A stretch of DNA of 64,000 bases from Ambrosia x helenae (GCA_030844895.1 CM061229.1:105584975-105648974), one strand, 5' to 3'. Shown: positions 10,319 to 22,512, counted from the stretch's first letter. Numbers and translations: made by a program. The notes: generated by a model from the sequence alone, not told the origin.

Positions 10319-10778
10319 CAAACCGACCTGGTAGTTCAAATTGGGTCGGGTTACGAACGGGTTTCGAAATCCACACGAGTTTTTTTTGTCCACTCTAGGT
10401 CCAATAAGATATACATTTGTTTGGTGGGGGCATGGATTGGAAATTCATTGGGCTTCAAATTACCTGTCCATCTCAGTTTGTTGGGCTTCAGAATAATCAA
10501 TGTGCGCATAGGTCCGCCTGGTTGATTCTGTAGTTGAATAGTTACATTGATGCAACTTCTTTTTATCTTTTAACCCAACAATCAATGGTTTGTGGCTTTG
10601 TGCTATATTTTTTTTCATAAAAATAATAAAATAAAAAATTGTCAAGTGCTATTATACCATTCATATTTTTCCTAGATTGGGTGAAAACTTTAATCATACT
10701 TAACAATGTTAATTTAGAGATATATTGAAGTATTATAACTTAGACATCTAACGTTTTCATTTGTTTCTTTGCAAACAG
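10319..10778 (+). repeat. Module copy 1, right part, non-coding
   Basis: Begins with the second CAAAC target-site duplication. It is then collinear with 16780-17232 and inverse to 35600-35912. It leads directly into the first recognised HAC1-like exon and probably represents intron or upstream sequence of that gene. No independent gene is seen. Confidence 0.7.
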
Positions 10779-12206
10779 TTAATCCTTTTGTTCCAGAAAA
10801 TAGAAGGTGTGGATCTATGTCTCTTTGGAATGTATGTCCAAGAGTTCGGATCAGAGTGTAACGGGCCAAACAACCGATGTGTTTATATATCATACATTGA
10901 TTCAATCAAGTACTTTCAGCCCGAAAGAAAAACGGCAAGTGGAGAACCTCTGCGCACCTTCGTTTATCATGAAATTATGGTATTTTCCTTTCTTTTTCTT
11001 TTAATATGTTTAATTACCATTGTCTGCGATAGTGACTTATGTTTTGTTATATTCAGATTGGGTACCTGGAACATTGCAAGAAAAGAGGTTTTGCATCTTG
11101 TTATATATGGTCATGTCCTCTTGTAAAAGGCGAAGATTATATTTTTTACTGCCATCCCAAGACTCAGAAGACTCCAGAGAAGACTAAGCTACGCCAGTGG
11201 TATGCAAAGTTATTATTGTTTAGCGACAACCCGTTTGGGAAAACTATTTGTTTGATGGTTTTAATATGATTTATGTTCATAATCTTACGTGAGGTTGTTT
11301 ATCATGAAGGTACAAGTTAATGATCAAGAAAGCCATGGAAGATGGAATTGTGGCCGACCAGACCAATTTATACAACGAATTTTGCACTCCATCAAACACT
11401 AAGATAAGTGCAGCACGTTTGCCGAATTTTGATGGTGATTGTTGGTCGGATGCTGCTGTAAATATAAGCAAGGAGCTTGAAAACGAAGAAAGCTTAGGAA
11501 GAAAATTGGGTATGAAGTCACGTACTAACCGAATCTTGATCGCCAAAGGACAAGCAAGCCACACAAAGGATGCTTTAGTGATGCACAATGTAAATACTTT
11601 CAAAGAATTTTTATAGTTCTTATACTACCATTCTTTCTTTCTTTTTGACATAAGTTTCCTGTGTTTGTCACAGCTTGGTGAATTACTCGTGCAAGACAAG
11701 GAAAACTATATGATTGTCCGGTTTCAGCACACGTGCACTTCTTGCAATGAAGTAATATTATCTGGAAGTAGATGGTTTTGCAACCAATGCAACAAGATTC
11801 AGTTATGTTCAAGGTGAAGTTATATCCAATTTTATAATTTAGTTTTTTTTCGCATCTTATATTATTCATCATTCTCACATTGATTTTTTATTGCCAGATG
11901 TGTTTCCCCGAGCAGAATGCACAAATGCGGTTCCTGCAAAGATAAACCGCTCTCTGAGGTGAGTCACATAACAAAATAGCACAATCAGTTGTCATATATA
12001 GTCTTATTTAATATATTTGTTTACAGGATGTGCTGGGCTATATACCCCATGATACCAAGGATATAGACGATGTTCTTGTGAATAAATTGTTCGAGAAACG
12101 TGATGATTTCCTGAACAAGTGCCAGAATTCTCTATACCAGTTTGATACACTTGGGCATGCCAAATATTCCTCTATGATGATCCTATATCATTATAGGCAA
12201 GAGTAA
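10779..12206 (+). pseudogene. HAC: HAC1-like histone acetyltransferase fragment, copy A
   Basis: Six exons of a plant p300/CBP-type histone acetyltransferase: 10779-10979, 11057-11199, 11310-11589, 11674-11813, 11898-11958 and 12027-12206, all with GT-AG introns. The acetyltransferase (KAT11) domain shows GVDLCLFGMYVQEFGSE, LRTFVYHEIM, GYLEHCKKRGFASCYIWSCP and ARLPNFDGDCW. A cysteine-rich ZZ-like region follows (HTCTSCNEVILSG, CNQCNKIQLC), then the DTLGHAKYSSMM segment. In known HAC1 proteins these lie between the PHD finger and the TAZ2 domain; they acetylate histones in the nucleus. All six exons here are open, but the N-terminal half is absent. The 3' end is cut at about 12200, where an inverted copy of the same gene begins and supplies a chance TAA. 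Family identity is firm; function as a protein is unlikely. Confidence 0.88.
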
Positions 12207-12579
12207 TTCACCAAGCTGTGACCATAAACTTATGTGAAAAAGAAAGAAAGAAAGATTGGTTGTATAAAAACTATAAAAATACTTTTAAAGTATTTACATT
12301 GTGCATCACTAGAGCATCCTTCGTGTGGCTTTCTTGTCCTTTGGCGACCAAGATTCGGTTAGTACGTGACTTAGTACCCAATTTTCCTCCGGAACTTTCT
12401 TCATTTTCAAGTTCCATGCTTATATTTACAGCAGCGTCCGACCAACAATCACCATCAAAATTCAGCAAACGTGCTGCACTTATCTTAGTGTTTGATGGAG
12501 TGAAAAATTCGTTGTATAAATTAGTCTGGTTGACCACAATTCCATCTTCCATTGCTTTCTTGATCATTAACTTGTATAT
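12201..12579 (-). pseudogene. Inverted HAC1-like exon 3 / intron 3 fragment
   Basis: Reverse-complement copy of the region 11310-11695. The minus strand encodes the same exon 3 (starting MIKKAMEDGIVVNQTNLYNEF and ending DALVMHN), followed by the intron and the start of exon 4. The exon-encoded peptide differs from copy A at about ten of ninety positions, so the arms are similar but not identical. It begins exactly where copy A breaks off, so copy A and this piece form an inverted repeat with a loop of about 0.5 kb. Confidence 0.85.
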
Positions 12580-13162
12580 TTGCAGTGATTCAACTTCTTG
12601 TTATGTTTTGTCCCAGCAATCAATGGTTTGTGATGTTTTTTCATTCAAAAAAAAAAAAGTCCACTGCTATTATTATACCATTCATATTTTCCCCAGATTG
12701 GGTGAAAACTTTAATCATACTTAACAACGTAACTATGAGAAATCAATTGTTCATATAAAAGGATTAATATGGTGGGGGGGGGGGGGGGATGGGGTAATCA
12801 CAGAAGTACAGAAGTGTGCGTGTGTGTTAGTTTTTATGTATAGAGTGTGTGGATGAGATGGGGTGTGCGTGTGTTGTAGTTAAATGGGTGGGGTGCCATG
12901 GGGCACATGGCACTCATGCCATGTGTCCCCATGGTGACTAACCCATTAATCATGGGTGTGGGTTCGGGTTCGCAACGCTTTTTGGCCTGGCCTTGTAACG
13001 TACATACATGTATAATATTATTTTCCTTGTCAAAATAATAGTTAACTCACTGGTTTCGGTTTCGTATTTAAATATATTATTTGCATTTATTATTATTAAT
13101 TTCTTCATCATTCTACTTTTAATCGCGAAATTTTTTGGGTCTCGGACCAGGTTGTTACAATC
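12580..13162 (+). repeat. Module copy 2, left part
   Basis: Collinear with 1-455. It starts with a second copy of the ATCAATGGTTTG segment also seen at 10581 and 17038, so the module contains its own internal duplication. It ends with target-site duplication CAATC (13158-13162) of the next solo LTR. No coding content. Confidence 0.72.
12774..12788 (+). repeat. Poly-G run (15 bases)
   Basis: A 15-base G run followed by ATGGGG. The matching position in copy 1 (about 152-156) has only five G, so the run expanded in this copy. Confidence 0.9.
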
Positions 13163-15891
13163 TGTCACACCCTCAAATTTCCACTGCGGGGTTTATACCG
13201 CAAGGCGCATGACAAACCAGGATCCCATAGCCATAAGTCACATGAACGACTCTAAATGCCCAACCATTTAGTTCGTTATTGTAAAAACCAAGTTTTAAAG
13301 TTTTAACCAACCCAATAATAGTATAGCGGAAGCGAATGAAAAATAGTAAATAAAGTCTGCGCAAAACACCGCGCCCAAAACCAAAGAAATAGTAAATGTG
13401 CAAAATAGTTTAATGTTTGAGACCCATGATATGATGCATGACCTAACTGTGCTCCGTGCCTAGTTACCTGCAAAAGCATGCTATCGTGTGTCAACATAAA
13501 GCTGGTGAGTTCACAAAGTAAAGTAATTTAATATGCAAATGCGCTGGTTTCCAAAAACCACGTAAGTAAGTAATAACGTAGGTCCTCCAGACCAAAAAGT
13601 TAAAGAGTTATCAGTTTAAGTGTGTCAGGGGTAGCTAGCCCACTCAATGTAACTAAACAAGATTATTGGGACACCTTCAGGAAAATAGTTATTTGCCTCA
13701 ATGACTGGCGTCTATCAACACCAGTCGGAAATTGTGGTCAGAAGTTCATGCCCGTGCCTCAAGCACCTCAGACATGAGGTTGCTGCATCAACCTAATAGC
13801 GCTATCAACTAATACCCCGTTCGTCTCCGGCGATTAACCCAATAATATGCAAGGACTTCAAATGATAGAGTGTTTAGATTACAAAGGACCAATAAGTTTT
13901 AAACTGACCGAAAACCCGATCCACACAAGGAATCGTAAAACCGACCCACACAAGGAGTCCATACCTGAGTAGTCCCCAGCTAGACTAGAAAATGTTTACC
14001 AAAGTTGTCTCTAATCCGAGACGCATGCTTTTGAGAAAAAGAGTAGTGAAACTCACCTTAATGTGCAAGCAAAAGAAATCCGAACCGCAAGTAAAGTATG
14101 CTAACGAGACCCTAACATAAGTGTCACTAAGTGAGTATAGGCATAATATCGCTACACCACATAACTCGTTTGTCCAAGGCGTTTTAAACGTTCAAAAGTG
14201 TGTATGTGACGCCTAGTGATTCTACATGCAATAGTAAACCCTACGGACTCGTTGGTGAATGTATTGGTTTCAATTAGCTTCTACATTCCGTATGTGTCTC
14301 AAACAAGTGTACTTCAGTTACATGTCAATTCCATACCACCTAAGACCTCAATTAATCACATAAGCACATAATACACAATCTGTGTTTTCAGGACAGATTG
14401 TGCGCCATTAAAACGAATTTATTTAAAATAGTAAATCAGTGAGTTAACCTCCCAAAGTTTTACTGAATTTTCTTTGGGATTCACCCAACAACACCTATTT
14501 TTATTTTGTCTTAAATCCAAACACAAAAATAATTAAAATTCGTCTAATTCGGCTATGTTCAGAAAATCTTCCTAACAGGTCAGTTTGGTAGATAAATTCC
14601 CAAAAATCGTGTATTCATCCAAACGGGATGAATCCACTTGGAAAACTCAAATTACTCCAATATTAACCTTCTGTAAAAATTTCACAATCCAACTCTTTAT
14701 AAAACTTGAGTTATGATGTTTCAAAATTGACTCAGTTTGATACCCGAAATTCTGACCTGACCTATTTTCAATGAAAATTCCAAAAACGACTCAACCGACG
14801 TCCAAAACACTTGATTTTACCCATTATGAAAATCTAAGACCAAGTGTGATTCAACCATGCAAAGAAAATACCAAAATCATCATGTTAAGTTCGTGTTACA
14901 GCTCCTACAAGTTCGTCTAATCATTCTGTGCAGATTTTAGTTTCGCCTAAATCATACTTTAATCGACTACCGTGTGCATAAAAACAATCAACAAACATCA
15001 ATCATCATTACCAAACATCCCTAATACTTATTTTGATCAGATTCTACTACTAAACATGCAAAGATCACAACTTTAAAGACCAAAACATCAATAACTTGCG
15101 CAACAAGTATCCTATGATGTTACTAATCGTTTATTATTATGTTTGATCCGTTAAATCTTCAAAAACTTCATGTTTTAATGATTATTAAAAACTTTCAGAC
15201 CTGGACAAACTTTTTTACATGATTTTTATAACAAAAACACAAGATAAAAGTGTAAGGAATCAAAGATTATACCCTTGGCTCTTCGATTCGATCAACCGCG
15301 CGCCTTTGGAGCTTCCCAATTGATGATCTTGAGCCTTAGCAGGAGCTTTAGGGTTAATATTTCGTGTGGGGCAGTAAGGGGCGATTAGGGTTGAGTTTAG
15401 GGGTTGCATGGGGGGTTAAGGATGCTTAAATAGGGGTGTAAGGCGGTTTAGACCCGTCAGACGAATCCGAGCGGGCCGCTCGGGCCCTGTGAGCGGCCGC
15501 TCGGCCGCTCACAGGCCCGAGGCCCGCGTGAGTGTCCCGTTTCGTCACCCGACGCGTTATCCTTCGACGTTTTCATTATTTCGGACCGTAACAAGTGCAA
15601 CCCCATGCGTTAAGACCCTAATCAACCTCATACTCTACTTTTAGTGATTTTTATTAACGTATTTGGTTTAGGTTCACACAATCACGTATGGTTTTCACAT
15701 AAGTTTGTCAAATATCACAGAGACACATAAATTCATTATTCACCAATGTCCGAGGTTCACTAATCATGTAACCCGATATTAACTCACAACAATGCACGTG
15801 TGTCCTATCTAGCTAACCCTAGTTAAGTATAATGCAAGGAACGTAACTAGAGTTTAGTTAAAATGAGAACCTGAATTTGCGGGGTATCACA
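13163..15891 (-). mobile_element. Solo LTR of a Ty3/gypsy element
   Basis: A 2,729-bp segment that starts TGTCACACCC and ends GGTATCACA (minus orientation), flanked by 5-bp duplication CAATC at 13158-13162 and 15892-15896. The uninterrupted site is visible in inverted copies at about 48205 and 56872. Its left end matches the 3' ends of the other chromovirus-type LTRs here (the CCTCAAATTTCC and GGATCC words), while most of the interior is diverged. A TATTTAAG-like element on the minus strand near 15427-15434 may be its core promoter. No internal genes remain; short ORFs inside are not supported. Confidence 0.88.
15481..15519. repeat. GC-rich hairpin in solo LTR
   Basis: Arms CGGGCCCTGTGAGCGGCC (15481-15498) and GGCCGCTCACAGGCCCG (15503-15519) form a stem of 17 pairs with one bulge and a four-base loop. 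It lies about 50 bp upstream, in element sense, of the possible TATA-like element, the same relative place as the hairpins of the other LTRs. Confidence 0.85.
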
Positions 15892-17232
15892 CAATCACCA
15901 ACTTCACATCATGCTTAAACAAGGAATTTAAATTAAGGACCTTGGCGAGTTTGATTTTTTCTCAGCCTCGAAGTTCATCACACAAAAACTGGTCTCTTTC
16001 TAAACCAATCCAAATACGCTCATGAAAACACAAGGACATAATTGTTTTTTACTTATACCATTGATAGAAAATTCATAAGTCTAATAGAGGGATGGGTTCA
16101 TAGTGTAAAAAAGTAAAAGATGAGGGAATTAGTATGCGATATTTAGAAAGTAAGAACTCAGGTTGACGTCTTCTCTAAACCATAAAAACACAAATTGCAC
16201 TTTACTCTTTTAGTTTATATTTCTATTACATTAAATTGTTAAATTAAAAAAATACGGTTTTTAAATCGGGTTGAGTTGAACCAGTGGACTATTTAGACTA
16301 TAGCATGAGCCGAACCAAACAACCGATTCATTTGGTTAAAAAAGAGCACAAACTCGTTTGAATAAAATATATTAAAAAAAACTAGTTCAGTTCTTAAACC
16401 GGTTTAGTTTGAGACCAAGCTGAATTTTGTACACATCTAACAGTCAAACAAGAGCAGGTCCGATTAGAGGTGTACAAACGAGGCATTTTTAACCAAACTA
16501 GTTCAGGTTGTCAACCCAATCGGTCTAGTCAACTTTGGTCAAAACAGTTTTGAGGAGAAACCGGTACATGTCATAATCTAGTTTGGGTAAAAATTATACG
16601 AACCCATTTCAAATCGTATAGGTTGGGTTAAAACAAGTTTGGCTCATAAAACGGTACCCAAAGGCCAAAACCAGCATATAAAAAAGTATTATTTTTTTAG
16701 TTGGGTTAAAACCGGTTTGGATGACGAGAGTTGAAACTGCTACACAAATTGACAGTTATGATCGGGTTGGCTCAAACCGGCCTGGTAGTTCACATTGGGT
16801 CGGGTTACGAACTGGTTTCGAAATCCACACGAGTTTTTTTTTGTCCACTCTAGGTCCAATAAGATATACATTTGTTTGGTGGGGACATGGATTGGAAATT
16901 CGTCGGGCTTCAAAATTACCTGTCCATCTTAGTTTGTTGGGCTTCCGAATGACCAATGTGTGCATAGGTCCGCCTGGTTGATTCTGTAGTTGAATACTTA
17001 CATTGATGCAGCTTCTTTTTATCTTTTAACCCAACAATCAATGGTTTGTGGCTTTGTGCTATTTTTTTTTCATAAAAAAATAAAATAAAAAATTGTCAAG
17101 TGCTATTATACCATTCATAATTTTCCCAGATTGGGCGAAAACTTTAATAATTCTTAACAATGTTAATTTAGAGATATATTGAAGTATTATAAATTAGACA
17201 TCTAACGTTTTCATTTGTTTATTTGCAAACAG
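15892..17232 (+). repeat. Module copy 2, middle part, non-coding
   Basis: From the second CAATC duplication to the first HAC-like exon. Bases 15897-16210 occur in the inverted copies (47880-48200) but are missing from copy 1. Bases 16205-17232 match 440-1010 and 10325-10778. No gene recognised. Confidence 0.72.
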
Positions 17233-17960
17233 TTAATCCTTTTGTTCCAGAAAATAGGAGGTGTGGATGTATGTCTCTTTGGAATGTAGGTCCAAGAGTT
17301 CGGATCAGAGTGTAACGGCCCAAACAACCGATTTGTTTATATATCATACATTGATTCAGTCAAGTACTTTCAGCCCGAAAGAAAAACTGCACGTGGAGAA
17401 CCTCTGCGCACCTTCGTTTATCATGAAATTCTGGTATTTTCCTTTCTTTTTCTTTTAATCTGTTTAATTACCATTGTCTGCAATAGTGACTTATGTTTTG
17501 TTATATTCAGATTGGGTACCTGGAACATTGCAAGAAGAGAGGTTTTGCATCTTGTTATATATAGTCATGTCCTCTTGTAAAAGGCGAAGATTATATTTTT
17601 TTACTTCCATCCCAAGACTCAGAAGATTCCATAGAAGACTAAGCTACGCCAGTGGTATGCAAAGTTATTATTGTTTAGCGAAAACCCGTTCGGGAAAACT
17701 ATTTGTTTCATAGTATTAATATGTTTTATGTTCATAATCTTACGCGAGGTTGCTTATCATGAAGGTAAAAGTTTATGATCAAGAAATCCATGGAAGATGG
17801 AATTGTGGTTGATCAGACTAATTTATACAACGAATTTTTCACTCCATCAAACACTAAGATAAGTGCATCACGTTTGCCGAATTTTGATGGTGGTTGTTGG
17901 TCGGATGCGGCTGTAAATATAAGCAAGGAGCTTGAAAACGAAGAAAGCTTTGGAGGAAAA
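17233..17960 (+). pseudogene. HAC: HAC1-like histone acetyltransferase pseudogene, copy B, 5' part
   Basis: Collinear with copy A: exon 1 at 17233-17433, exon 2 from 17511, exon 3 from about 17760. Exon 1 has a TAG where copy A encodes tyrosine (GM-stop-VQEFG). Exon 2 has a TAG in place of tryptophan (SCYI-stop-SCP) and one extra T in the run after GATTATA. Exon 3 is interrupted after LENEESFGGK by the LTR retrotransposon at 17961, whose target-site duplication GAAAA is 17956-17960. The remaining exons continue at 28586. Clearly a pseudogene, and independently decayed from copy A. Confidence 0.88.
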
Positions 17961-20648
17961 TGGACATCCGGTAATCTTCTTTTCGTTCTGTTCTTTTCGT
18001 TTCTTTCTTTTGGGGCTTTGCGCAATTTTCGGGACGAAAATTCTTTCAACGTGGGGATGATGTGACACCCGGCATGTTTGGCTTAAACATTTTAGTAACA
18101 TCTAAGTCTACCTTAGCGAGAAACGTTTATAAACGGACTTAACCGGGTTAGTTGAGTCGGGTCAAGTTAGGATTGTCCAGGGTGCAATGATCTGGAGGAT
18201 CATTGGGAGTCGTTTTGGTAATACACTAGTACCGGGTTCCGTTGTTGGTGACATTACATGAACTAATTAAGTATATGTGTAGATTATGGGTCGTGTGGTG
18301 GATTATATACATAGATGTGTTTAAATGATGTGTAAATGATTATCTATGCCTAAATATGTTAAATATAGACTAAGGATGCATGCTTATGTGTTAAGATGTG
18401 TTAGAATGCGTTAAACACGACAAACTGGAAAACTAGTTAAACATGAGTTCTGGTTCGACCACTTCGAGTGGTCGAAGGAGAACATTTTGTTTGGTTCGAC
18501 CCTTTGTAAATGGGCGAACCTGGGATGTGGAATTGAAAGAATTCCCTTCGACCAGGACAGGGCTCATTCGACCCTGTGGAAGGGTCGAAGGAGGCCACCT
18601 TCGACCATTGAGTTGGGGCGAAGGAGGATTAGTATAAATACCAAACTTTGTCATTTTTCATCATTTCACAAACCCTAACCGTCTCAAAACACTCTCAAAC
18701 GATTCTAATCACTAAGGAAGGAGTTTTTGCTCTTCTTTTTCATAATCTAACCTATCTACAACATCTAAACAAGAATCCAAGGTGTGTTCTTGATCCTAAA
18801 CTTTTTTTTAAAGCATTTTAATTCGTTTTCATCTAACCCTAATTGTCCGGATCTGTTCTAAGGGTGTTTTCATGATTAAAAACCTTTTAAACATCTTTCT
18901 AAATCAAAACCTTATCATTTAAACATAAGTCTTCATGATGATAAACATATGTGAATTGTGTATTATGTGGTGTTATGTGTTGTTCAATGATTTGCTGCTG
19001 TATCTATGATAGAAACACGATATAGGATTGTTATTGATGCTAGGTTATTGTTGTTTAGGGTTAGGATTGGATAAATGATGATATTATGGGTATTTGGGGG
19101 GTTTTAACGAATCTAGACTTGATGCATGATATTTATGATCAATAGAACTAATAGGGAAAGATTGAACACTCGACAAACTGAGCATTTTAAGTTGAATACG
19201 GATCGATTTCAAAAGTTTCCAAATTGGGTAAATAATCCATGCATGATAGTGACGTTTCCATAATTTTTACCATTTTGGGAAAGGGCTGAAATGGACGTAT
19301 TATTGGGGGAAATCGGTGGGGTTTTGTAAGGATAAGTTATTCATGCTTGACTGCTGTGTTTGATGATGTTTCGAGTCGTTTTGAATGTGTTTGAAGCGTT
19401 TTTGGGAAAATTTGCACAACAGGGGCGAACCTGGACTCCTTCGACCGATCGAAGGTGCGAAGGAGTGAATCCAGGGTCGAACCTGGGTTATGTTTGGGCG
19501 AACGTGGTAAAACGGGCAAAGGAAACATCAAACGGTCGAACGAAATCCAAAATGGGCGAAGGAGATTAAAAATGGGCGAAGGAGACTTATACTGACTGGT
19601 TCGACCGTTCTGATGCAGAAATGAGATTTTTGATACAAACTAAGTGTTTTATGCTTGAACCTTGTGTGTAATCTATGTGTACTTGATTAGTTAGGGTAAT
19701 GGGTCATCAACGGAATGTCGGGTCGGTCTAGTGTGTCGGTTAAACATTTAAACACGTTTTAAAACATACTTGGTTACGATCTTGACAATCGGGGACTAGA
19801 TAACCTTATGGTTATTAGTCGGAACACTTATGTGAACATTTTGATAGATCTCCGGTAGAGGGATTATCAAGGGCTTAACATCTTTACTTATAACCGAAGA
19901 ACGCTATCTAAGGTGAGTTCACAGCCCCACTTTTACTGCTTTAACTTTTGGGGGAGAAAACATGCACTAAACTATTTTGGTAACATATGTCATACTATGG
20001 TTTTAAACTTGTGTACTATACAATCTTTTAAAGTCCCCGGGGAAACCATGAATGTGCGGGGATGCACAACGGGGGAAATGTGGATAGATCTATTAGGCTT
20101 GACAAACCCCACTCGACGGCTTGGAGGGCCGGGCGGGTGCATATTGTCTCGAACTGGTAACACTCGTAGCGTGGCTACAACACATCGGGCTAAACACATG
20201 GTAACAGTCTAGTAATGGTTTTCCAATCGTAGTAGTAACAAAACATACGCCTAGCTAGCGTACTTGGTAACATGGATATAGTATGGACATGGTAACATTC
20301 TGGTAACATTTTGATAACATATTGAACAAACCTGTGAACTCACCAGCATTATATGTTGACGTCTTTTTGGCATGTTTTTCTCAGGTCGCTAAGGTAGCAA
20401 CGAATGGAACTAGGCGCACGAGTCTGCATTGGCGTCTAGGCTTAGTTGCATGTTTTGAAATAAGTGTCTTGAATACTTTGGAACACTGTTGTAGCTGGTT
20501 AAATTCTTAAATGCTTCCGCTTATAAAATCGTTGTTTTTGGATTTACGTATTTCATATAGAGTTGTTTATTGTGATCGTTGACTTGGATCCTGGTTTGTC
20601 ATGCGCCTCGCGGTAAAACTCCGCAAGTGTTAATTTGAGGGTGTGACA
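17961..20648 (+). repeat. 5' LTR of the chromovirus
   Basis: A 2,688-bp LTR that begins TGGACATCC (3' LTR: TGTGACATCC) and ends GGGTGTGACA. The first 100 bp hold a second polypurine tract (18045-18060) followed by an internal TGTGACACCC at 18061, which is where other members of the family start their LTR. A perfect hairpin TTCGACCACT/AGTGGTCGAA (18454-18476) and further TTCGACC/GGGCGAA words precede the TATA box. A second cluster of the same words lies at about 19425-19605. Confidence 0.93.
18633..18640 (+). promoter_or_regulatory. TATA box, chromovirus 5' LTR
   Basis: TATAAATA followed by ACAAACCCTAACC about 30 bp on. This is likely the core promoter for the element transcript. Confidence 0.68.
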
Positions 20649-20651
20649 GAT

Positions 20652-20664
20652 TGGTATCAGAGCC
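20652..20664 (+). other. Primer-binding site (tRNA-Met type)
   Basis: TGGTATCAGAGCC, three bases after the 5' LTR end; the standard tRNA-Met complement of plant LTR retrotransposons. Confidence 0.93.
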
Positions 20665-21176
20665 AATGGTTATAGTGAACTAGGACTGCATGTAGAGTCT
20701 GGTCTATAGCCGAGTCACACACACTAGACGGTCACATACTTTGAGTCTATTAGTGGGATACGTACTAACGTTGTCGGGGTGTCTTTACATCATCATCATA
20801 CTTCTCTGTTACATCATCCGCTTTTATTTAGGTTCTTACCTACCCTTGTCTTCTTCTTCTGGATTGAAGAAGGAGGGGTTGATTTGTTGGTTCTAGCACA
20901 CACATGCCTTCCTACACTTGCACCTATCGTCACACGTTACTAGGCGACGATATTCGGTGACTGGGGTCTGGATTAGGGGTACATCTTGAGGACCATGTAG
21001 AGCAGTTTATCATTTCGGGTGCACACGAAATAATAAACTGGAATGCATGAAAATCCCGATGGACTTCGGGTTTGGATGTATAGTCCTGGATTTGTTCCAA
21101 AGTTAACTCTTGTAAATTTCTAGTGGTTGACACTAGAAGTGAATCTGAATCCCTCGATTTCTTGATTTGTTAGATC
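20665..21176 (+). other. 5' leader of the chromovirus
   Basis: Untranslated leader of about 510 bp, homologous to the minus-strand leader at 6763-7413. No gene seen. Confidence 0.7.
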
Positions 21177-22512
21177 ATGTCTGGTGCTCGCGGTGGTGGA
21201 CGTCGTGGTGGCGGCGGTGGCCGTGCTGGCGGCGGTGGTCGTGCTGGAGGCGGTGGTCGTGGAAACATCAACATGACCCAAGCTGAACTGAACAACTTGC
21301 TACAGCAGCAAGTGAAAATGGCTATGGCTAATTTCCAAGCTGGGATTAATGCCATGGGTGGTGAGTTGATTTCTGTCGACCTTGCCTCATTCTTGGGTTT
21401 CATGTCCTTTCGTTTGTGTTTTACTCGTCTACCGTGTTTCAGGTGTTGGTGCCAATCCACCCCCACCTCAGTGCTCTTATAAGAAGTTTCGGGACTTTCA
21501 GCCCCATAACTTCGTTGAACTGAGGGAGCGGTGGGACTGCTCCGATGGCTGGAGAAGGTTGAGTCTGTGTTCGTTATGTGCAACTGTCCTGCTGGGGACC
21601 GGGTGAAGTATGCTACTGCGACATTTGAGGGGCCTGCACTGTCGTGGTGGAATGCTACCACTCAGAACATGGGATTAGGGGAGGCTATTGCTATGTCTTG
21701 GGCGGAATTTGTGCAGCTGTTGAGAGGTGAGTACTGACCGAGAGAGGAGATACAGAAGTTGGAACATGAAGTCTGGAGCTACAAGATGGTTGGGTCGGAG
21801 ATTGAAGAGTACACTGTGAGGAGGAATGAGCTGGCGGTGTTGTGCCCTGATTTGCACACACCCGAGTACAGGAGGATTGAGCACTATGTGTCTGGGCTAG
21901 TGCCGGAGATTGCTGGGTTGGTGGCTGCTGGGAATCTTCCCACTATTGCTGAAGTTGTCCGATCAGCCCATCGGATGACTAACCTGAAGGTGGCAGAAGG
22001 TGTTTTGCCACCCAAGGGTGCTGCTGTGAAGGTTACTGAGGGGAACAAGAGGAAGTGGGATGGTATGGGAAAGAGTGTTGTACCGGCGCCGTCTCAGCCG
22101 GCAAAGAAGTTTAATTCGTCTGGATCGTCTTCGGGGCAGAAGATAGGCGGATATATCGGGAAGCATCCCAAGTGTAACCGGTGTGGTTACCATCACTCGG
22201 GGAACTGTGATAAGGCACGCTGTCATCGGTGCAACCAGCTTGGACACCTGGCTAAGGATTGCAGGGCAACACTTCCGTCGGCCCAAGCTCGTACCCCTAC
22301 TCCTGCTCCTGCTCCTGCTGCTCAGGGGACTCAGGGGAGACAGGGGTGTTATAACTGCGGTGACACGGGACATTTCAAGCGTGACTTTCCCAAGCTGAAA
22401 CAGGGCGACAATGGGAAGAACGGGAACGGTAACGGGAACAATGGCGGCGGAGGCAGGACTGCACGTGCTTTCATCATTGGATCTGCAGAGGCTAGGCAGG
22501 ATCCAGACACAG
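21177..22512 (+). pseudogene. gag: Chromovirus Gag
   Basis: Starts with ATG at 21177 and a Gly/Arg-rich tract, then NMTQAELNNLLQQQ. An 82-bp intron-like insert (21361-21442) follows, then the capsid-like region (LRWLEKVESVFVMCNC, WWNATTQNMGLGEAI, PEIAGLVAAG). Three CCHC-type knuckles come next: CNRCGYHHSGNC, CHRCNQLGHLAKDC and CYNCGDTGHFKRDF, the last with its final Cys changed to Phe. Gag assembles the particle that packages the element RNA. Breaks: one G lost near 21512 and an in-frame TGA at 21736-21738 where a Cys codon is expected. Downstream the frame is open into pol (21759-23198). Confidence 0.88.
21361..21442 (+). other. 82-bp intron-like insert in gag
   Basis: Begins GTGAGT and ends CCGTGTTTCAG. 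Removing it joins MGG to VGANPPPPQCSYKKF in one frame and restores the layout seen in the minus-strand relative (about 3885-3905), which has no such insert. Retained, it shifts frame and reaches a TAA at 21480. Splicing is inferred only from consensus sites and the homologue. Confidence 0.55.

Noticed and set aside
10779..12206. A functional acetyltransferase gene
   Set aside because: Exons are open, but the N-terminal half, the second half of the C-terminal region and TAZ2 are missing, and the 3' end is an inversion.
18433..19569. ORF pairs repeated at 26370-27506 (73, 64, 63, 69 codons)
   Set aside because: LTR sequence of the chromovirus present in both LTRs; open by chance in the TTCGACC-rich blocks.
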